Position numbers and translations under genes: made by a program | IMG/VR virus record: IMGVR_UViG_3300025168_000601 | Span: 1 to 25,441 of that record | Direction: 5' to 3' (one strand) | Length of the DNA: 25,441 nucleotides | Origin: a virus | Shown here: positions 20,370 through 25,441 of the stretch, one piece after another | Layout of the letters: each line of letters opens with the position of its first letter | Numbering within the stretch: the first letter of the stretch is position 1 | The notes under the pieces: generated by a model | Database searches by the model: none | What the model was told of the DNA's origin: nothing | Seen by the model: only the letters and a program-made list of their open reading frames with translations

Positions 20370-21779
20370 ATGGCAGCAGATAAAGCATTAGTAGACGGAG
20401 CTTACAGAGCATCTATGGCAAACGCTACTAAAGACACTACTAAAATTTCAATGATGGAAGGTGCTTCTATAACTAAGTCTTTAGTTGGAGGTATAACTAT
20501 GCAAGCTAAAAAAGCTGCAGCAGCAAGAACGGTTGATAAAGACTTAAAAACAGCTATGGGTAATCTTGCCTATGCTGGTATTGGTGATAAAAAGTTTATG
20601 GCTGCTGGTAAATCTTATTTCTCAAACCTTAACTGGAACAATTTAAGCGCTATGGAGAAAGAAAAAGCAAAAGCAGACACTAAAATGATGGGAGTAGAAG
20701 GCAAGGACTTTGGCACAACGGTTAATAATTTCATACAAAACCCAGACATGTTTAAAACTCTTGAAAGTTCTGGTGGAGATGGGGTTGGACGTGACGGCAC
20801 TAAAGAAAGATTTGTAGACAACTTTAATAAAGATGATGGTTATGAGTTAAGTTATGGTGACAGCAACCAATTGATGATAAAATTTAAAGGAAGTGATGAG
20901 GCTGTACCGTGGAAGCAATGGAAAAGTGAGCATATAAAAGAAAATACAGATAAAGATGACGCTGTTTTTATGAGTGGTTTAAGAAAAGATATTTATAAAA
21001 ACGCATCTTTAGGTCAAGAATTTGAGTTTGGAAGTGCTACTCAAAAAATAACTGAAAATCTATTATCAGAGGATATTGATATAAATCATTTTTCAAGAAA
21101 AAAAGCTTTTAAAATGTCAGATGGTAAAATGGGTACTTTTAAAGACGTTTTAATGAATAACCCAGAGGCTCAAAATGCTATATTAAAATCTCTTCAAGAA
21201 AACCCTAACTTAACGTCTTTAGCTGATGTTGATGGTATTCCTGGGGTTTCTACGTCAGACATGCAAATGCTTATTGCAAACGAACAAAGTGAAAAATATA
21301 CGAACAGCATGTCTGAATTAGTAGATGCTATTACAAACCCTAAAAATCCATTATACAATACTGAGTTTGCTCAAGACGCTTTATCATCAACTATAGCTTT
21401 AGACCTTCAACAAAGCTCACACTCACAGGGTAATAACAAATATAACCAAGGAACAGCTCAAGTTATAAATAGACAAGTTGATGAAGCTTTTAGAACAGAT
21501 CCAAACCTATTAACCGCAGAAAACTATAGTGAAAATGGAGCTTTTGATTTAGGAAAATTAAGTAGAATAAAACCTGGTTACACTGTTGACTTGGTGGAAG
21601 TTGACGGTAAAAAAGAATACCAAATTAGTAAAAGGATTTCAATTGATGGAGTAGCTAGTAATCAAGTAATTAAAAAAATGCCTTTAGAGCCAACAGCTGG
21701 GCAAACTTTTCAAGAGTACCAACAAACATTAATAGAAAAGTTTAAATTAGAATTAGGATCAAAAAACACACAACTTTAA
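20370..21779 (+). CDS. Probable internal virion (ejection) protein, gp15-like by position
   Basis: The 469-residue protein has no motif I recognise. It lies 12 nt after the gp14-like gene and 3 nt before the transglycosylase gene, exactly where gp15 sits in T7. The N-terminal 60 residues are Ala/Lys/Met-rich helices (ASITKSLVGGITMQAKKAAA). The middle (70-200) is charged and helical, with a small Gly/Asp-rich stretch (SSGGDGVGRDGTKERF). Residues 260-330 include short helical repeats (NNPEAQNAILKSLQENPNL), and the C-terminus (395-469) has a beta hairpin (PGYTVDLVEVDGKKEYQISK) and a final helix. There is no signal peptide or membrane segment. The leader AAACAATAAAT-ATGG fits the genome's no-Shine-Dalgarno pattern. 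The function is inferred from order only. Confidence 0.55.
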   Translation: MAADKALVDGAYRASMANATKDTTKISMMEGASITKSLVGGITMQAKKAAAARTVDKDLKTAMGNLAYAGIGDKKFMAAGKSYFSNLNWNNLSAMEKEKAKADTKMMGVEGKDFGTTVNNFIQNPDMFKTLESSGGDGVGRDGTKERFVDNFNKDDGYELSYGDSNQLMIKFKGSDEAVPWKQWKSEHIKENTDKDDAVFMSGLRKDIYKNASLGQEFEFGSATQKITENLLSEDIDINHFSRKKAFKMSDGKMGTFKDVLMNNPEAQNAILKSLQENPNLTSLADVDGIPGVSTSDMQMLIANEQSEKYTNSMSELVDAITNPKNPLYNTEFAQDALSSTIALDLQQSSHSQGNNKYNQGTAQVINRQVDEAFRTDPNLLTAENYSENGAFDLGKLSRIKPGYTVDLVEVDGKKEYQISKRISIDGVASNQVIKKMPLEPTAGQTFQEYQQTLIEKFKLELGSKNTQL

Positions 21780-21782
21780 TAC

Positions 21783-24700
21783 ATGGCAGAGTTAACTAAA
21801 GACGAATTTCTTAAAATACCTGGCGTAGAAGATAAGGTAAACTCAATTGCAGAGAAGTTTGGTTTTTCTTCAGAAGAACTATTGACTACTATTGAGAATG
21901 AGTCAAACTTTGATATAACCGCTAAAAACCCAAAATCTTCAGCTACTGGTCTTATACAGTTTATGGACTCAACAGCTACGGACATGGGCTTTGATCACAG
22001 TAAGCTTTTAGAAATGGACGAGCTAGGACAGCTTGATTTAGTTGAAAAATATTTTGATAGAAATCATAAAGAAGGATCAGCACCTTATATGACAGTTGCT
22101 TTACCTGCTTATGGCGACAAACCTTTAGACGAGGTTTTGTATGATAAAGACAGCGAGCAGGCTAAAAAAAATCCACAGTGGACTGATCCAGATACTGGGC
22201 ATGTCACTAGGCGTGGTGTCGAGGCTTACGGAACTATAAACAAAAGAACATACAAAGAAAAACAACAACAGTTAATTGATGATGGTTTTGATCTTGGTGA
22301 TTCTGGAGCTGACGGTGTTTGGGGTAGAAAAAGTAGAAAAGCGTGGATGGATATGAACCGCGTTAAAGAAGAAAACAAAAAGAAAATAGAGCAAAAAGAC
22401 CCTATAACTGTAAAACCAGACGCTACTATGGTTGCTCCAGTTATAACACCTGAAGTTGACTTTGCTCCAGAACCACTACCACCCAAACAAATACCTATTG
22501 ATGTTCAAGAACCTAAAATAGCACAAGCGTCTCAACAACCAACTATGCTTCCCGAAGTAGAGGTTAGTGGTAAAGAAAAACCAAAAGTACAAGATCCTTA
22601 CTTAAATCCTTCCGCGCCTGCTATAGACGATGGAACTATTGAGCCTGTTAAAATTGACCCAAATGCTGGAAAGCCTTTTGAAACAATTGATAACATAGAC
22701 TCTGAGCTTAAGAAAAAACCTTTAGGCCCAACTGAAGAAGGAGCTCCTAAAAAAGTTGACCCTAAAAATATAAAAGAAGTTGATGGAAAACCTGTTGTTG
22801 AAATACCTAACGACAACGAGTGGTTGCAAGAAAAAAAGAGCGATGGTACTATAGACTACCCTTTTTTCAATAAAGGAGAGGTTGACGTTTTAAACGTGCT
22901 AACGGAAAAATACCCTCAGTTTAGTTTTAATGGTGAGTGGTTTGGCTCTGATGAGAGTGGCGGTTTGTCAGCAATTAAAATCAGTACTAAAGATGGTAAA
23001 AACTCAGCTTCATTTGATGTTAACATAGACGGTTTAAATCTTTATGGTGGGCCAAACTCCCCAACTTCTGAGCAAGGTAGGTTAAAATCTTACAACACAT
23101 TAGTTGGTTTTGTAGAAGAACACACTACAAAGCAAAACATAAGTCTTTATGATGCTAGTAAAAAAGAAAGATCCGTTATATTTAACAAGGTTAATGAAGA
23201 AGTAAAAAAATCTATACAACCTTCTATAGATGGTGTTGAAAAGAAGTATAATGACAAAACATTGTTTAAAGAAACAGAAGAAGTTAAATACGTTCAGCAA
23301 GGTAAACTAGGAATGACACCTCCTAGAAAAATGATTATAAAGAATCAACCTTACCAAAAACAAATAGATCAAGCTATAGGTTATTTTAAAAACAACATGC
23401 CTGACGGTAAAAACTTATCTGATATAACTAGAGAGGAAATTGAAGAAAAAGCTTTAGACTATGTTAAGTTAGATATAAAAAGAGAAGCATTAAAGAAATA
23501 TTGGGAGGAAAATGGAGTAGACAATACTGATAGTTGGTTTTTTGGTGGAAAAAGCCAATTGAACATAAAGTATGAATTAGCCGCAAGAGAGTTTGATATT
23601 GATTTTAAAACAGATCTTTCAATGCTTGAAATATCTAAAAGTGAATTTGAAGAAAGTAAAGGTGCTAAAAAGTTTAATAGCTACATAGAAAAACTTAACG
23701 ACCCTGAATACAACTTCCCTGTTTCTATTGATGACGATCTGGCTTTTTTAGATAGTGGACAAGTGGTTCCTAAAAAAGTATTAAAAGAAATAAGTGGTTT
23801 ACAAAAAGCTTTAGTTAAAAAACATAAAGAGCTAAAAGGAATGGAGGAAGATGTTATGGAAAAACTTCCTACATACATAGATAATCCAATGGCTACTGAA
23901 ATTGCTAGTAAAATATATAATGACGTTGAAAAGTCATTAGCTTTTTTAGCTACTGGTTTTGCTGAAAGATTTTTAGTTGATGTTCCTTATGGTTTAGGTG
24001 TTACTTTTGGTGGGTCAAACTACTCAAACAAAAAAACAGAAGAGACTATTGCTGGTATAAAAAATTATTTTAGAAAAGTTGAAGGGAGTTATAGTCAAAA
24101 CATACAGTTTAAAGATGCTTTTAAAAGCGTAGGGTCTTTTGCAAAGTTTGCTTTTCAAGAAACTATCACTCAAGCCCCTATATTTGCTACTTTAGCAATA
24201 CCAGGTATTGGAATTAGTGTTTTACACGCTGGGTCAGCAGGTAATAGGTATAGCAATTTAGTTGCTAAAAACAATATGCCTGGCGGTGAAAAGCTAACAG
24301 CAAGTCAAATGTGGTGGAACACTCAAGGTTACGCAACTGCAGAATCTGTTTTTAACTATGCTACAACTCTTCCTCTTATAAGAGCCGCTGAAAGAGGTTT
24401 TAGATCAAGCTCTAAAATAACTTCTCTTGGTAAAATGAACAGATCTACTTACTTTAAAGAAAATATAGACTTGTTAGCGTTGGGTATTGCTGGTGAGCCT
24501 ATTGCTGAAGGTTTAACAGGTATAACCCAAAACTTAATTGACAAAAGACCTTGGCATGAAAACTTAGACCACATGATGTTTTCTGGTTTAATGTTTGGTA
24601 CTACATTATCAACGGTTCCATTTGCTAAAGGTATGTATCTAGCAAAGTACAATACATTTGAGCAAAATCAAATTGTTAGAGAAAAAAATAAAACAATACA

Positions 24701-25441
24701 AAGACTTCAAAGGCAAAACGTACAGATACAAAAGTCTATGGATAAAAGCAAAGACGGTGTAGATGCTTTAGGTAGAAATCAAGAAGATATAGACGCTAAC
24801 AATAAACAAATATCAGAGTTAAATAATGATATTAAAATTCATTTTAAAGCAACAGAAAAAAGAGTAAAAGGTTTAAGTCGTTTAGGAACTGCAGAATATT
24901 TTAACATTCTCCAAATGCAAGAGGTTTTAAGGTCTAAAGCTGAAAGTATTCAAAACCAAAAAAACCTAACAAAAAAAGTTAAAGATAAAAAACTTAAAAC
25001 TCTTCAGTCTCAAATGGCTTATTTTGATTCTCAGCTAGAAGTGTTTTTAACTCCATCTACTTTTGGAGATCCATTTGTTCTGTACGCTGCTGATGAAAAA
25101 AACAATGATAATGTTCTTAGAATAAAAGCAGAAGCGGTTGACAGGCTTGATTCAGAAGGAAATAAAAATCCTACAGAAGAAGAAATAATGGATAAAGCTA
25201 CAGATGTATATGTAGAGGAAGTTATTATAAAAGATCATAAAGAGTCTGGTAAGAAAGGCTTAAACAACTCTAAAATGTCTATGACTATAGATGAGGGTGT
25301 TAAAGAGATAGATACTATTATAAACAAACGTATCGCAGCTTTAAACAGACTTGAAGGAGATTACACCTCTGATATTAAAGAGCTTGAGCTGGTAAGAAAA
25401 GAAGCTATTTCTAATATCAAAAGAGGTGATAATGGTATTAG
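21783..25441 (+). CDS. Giant internal virion protein with lytic transglycosylase, gp16-like (3' end outside window)
   Basis: The frame is open from the ATG at 21783 to the window end: 1219 codons without a stop, continuing outside. The N-terminus is an SLT-type lytic transglycosylase. The catalytic Glu is probably E40 in IENESNFDITAKNP, followed by ATGLIQFMDSTATDMGF (54-70) and the later VALPAYGD. Residues 161-192 (LIDDGFDLGDSGADGVWG, then RKSRKAW) match the peptidoglycan-binding-domain pattern G-x-D-G-x-x-G-x-x-[TS]-x-x-A. A Pro/Lys-rich linker follows (about 205-330). The long remainder is helical, with hydrophobic Gly/Ala stretches near 717-744, 795-818, 897-914 and 930-952 and a coiled coil at about 965-1033. 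T7 gp16 is likewise a giant ejected protein (1318 aa) with an N-terminal transglycosylase, so local opening of the cell wall during DNA entry is the likely job. The start lies 3 nt after the preceding stop. Confidence 0.75.
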   Translation, partial: MAELTKDEFLKIPGVEDKVNSIAEKFGFSSEELLTTIENESNFDITAKNPKSSATGLIQFMDSTATDMGFDHSKLLEMDELGQLDLVEKYFDRNHKEGSAPYMTVALPAYGDKPLDEVLYDKDSEQAKKNPQWTDPDTGHVTRRGVEAYGTINKRTYKEKQQQLIDDGFDLGDSGADGVWGRKSRKAWMDMNRVKEENKKKIEQKDPITVKPDATMVAPVITPEVDFAPEPLPPKQIPIDVQEPKIAQASQQPTMLPEVEVSGKEKPKVQDPYLNPSAPAIDDGTIEPVKIDPNAGKPFETIDNIDSELKKKPLGPTEEGAPKKVDPKNIKEVDGKPVVEIPNDNEWLQEKKSDGTIDYPFFNKGEVDVLNVLTEKYPQFSFNGEWFGSDESGGLSAIKISTKDGKNSASFDVNIDGLNLYGGPNSPTSEQGRLKSYNTLVGFVEEHTTKQNISLYDASKKERSVIFNKVNEEVKKSIQPSIDGVEKKYNDKTLFKETEEVKYVQQGKLGMTPPRKMIIKNQPYQKQIDQAIGYFKNNMPDGKNLSDITREEIEEKALDYVKLDIKREALKKYWEENGVDNTDSWFFGGKSQLNIKYELAAREFDIDFKTDLSMLEISKSEFEESKGAKKFNSYIEKLNDPEYNFPVSIDDDLAFLDSGQVVPKKVLKEISGLQKALVKKHKELKGMEEDVMEKLPTYIDNPMATEIASKIYNDVEKSLAFLATGFAERFLVDVPYGLGVTFGGSNYSNKKTEETIAGIKNYFRKVEGSYSQNIQFKDAFKSVGSFAKFAFQETITQAPIFATLAIPGIGISVLHAGSAGNRYSNLVAKNNMPGGEKLTASQMWWNTQGYATAESVFNYATTLPLIRAAERGFRSSSKITSLGKMNRSTYFKENIDLLALGIAGEPIAEGLTGITQNLIDKRPWHENLDHMMFSGLMFGTTLSTVPFAKGMYLAKYNTFEQNQIVREKNKTIQRLQRQNVQIQKSMDKSKDGVDALGRNQEDIDANNKQISELNNDIKIHFKATEKRVKGLSRLGTAEYFNILQMQEVLRSKAESIQNQKNLTKKVKDKKLKTLQSQMAYFDSQLEVFLTPSTFGDPFVLYAADEKNNDNVLRIKAEAVDRLDSEGNKNPTEEEIMDKATDVYVEEVIIKDHKESGKKGLNNSKMSMTIDEGVKEIDTIINKRIAALNRLEGDYTSDIKELELVRKEAISNIKRGDNGI

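Noticed and set aside
23100-23300. Minus-strand Phe-rich open frame that could look like a small membrane protein
   Set aside because: The hydrophobic residues come from antisense of Lys/Glu codons (AAA/GAA become TTT/TTC). It sits inside the uninterrupted transglycosylase gene.

Overview
The window is a single-direction structural block of a double-stranded DNA tailed phage. It is AT-rich, has thirteen tightly packed plus-strand genes, and has almost no non-coding DNA. Gene content and order point to a podovirus (short tail). From the start it holds the end of the large terminase, a portal of about 800 residues, a scaffold-like acidic protein and an HK97-fold-like major capsid protein. A conserved hypothetical, two connector/ring-like proteins, a giant 2752-residue tail protein and two appendage-type proteins follow. 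It ends with three internal/ejection-type proteins, the last carrying a lytic transglycosylase domain and running off the window end. This parallels T7 order (gp8-9-10-11-12-14-15-16), with the terminase moved to the front. Portal size, terminase-first order and the N-terminal signature of the giant protein resemble crAss-like phages and related marine podoviruses. That resemblance is recalled, not computed.

The host is probably a member of the Bacteroidota, perhaps a marine Flavobacteriia. Genes start after short A/T-only leaders ending in forms like AATAAAT-ATGG, and I find no Shine-Dalgarno motif. This is the usual pattern in Bacteroidota and their phages. The standard code suffices: twelve stops are visible, eleven TAA and one TAG (at 9044-9046).

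Layout: 2-1138 packaging; 1141-6250 portal, scaffold and capsid, closed by a strong intrinsic terminator with a UUCG loop (6265-6300); 6324-9046 conserved hypothetical and neck/ring proteins, with a long hairpin at 7175-7215; 9050-19516 tail nozzle/muzzle and adhesin-like proteins; 19557-25441 ejection proteins. No tRNA, CRISPR array, insertion sequence, integrase or minus-strand gene is supported.

The most interesting signal is a beta-rich cassette of about 60-75 residues, with a core like 'GMxVTGTNI ... VTVASIxGTTLTLS ... LTF'. It recurs in at least three proteins (ring-like protein once, giant tail protein three times, adhesin-like protein twice), with a weaker version in the major capsid protein. 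Several copies appear to sit in loops of other domains, as if the phage has repeatedly inserted one small fold into exposed loops of its virion proteins.
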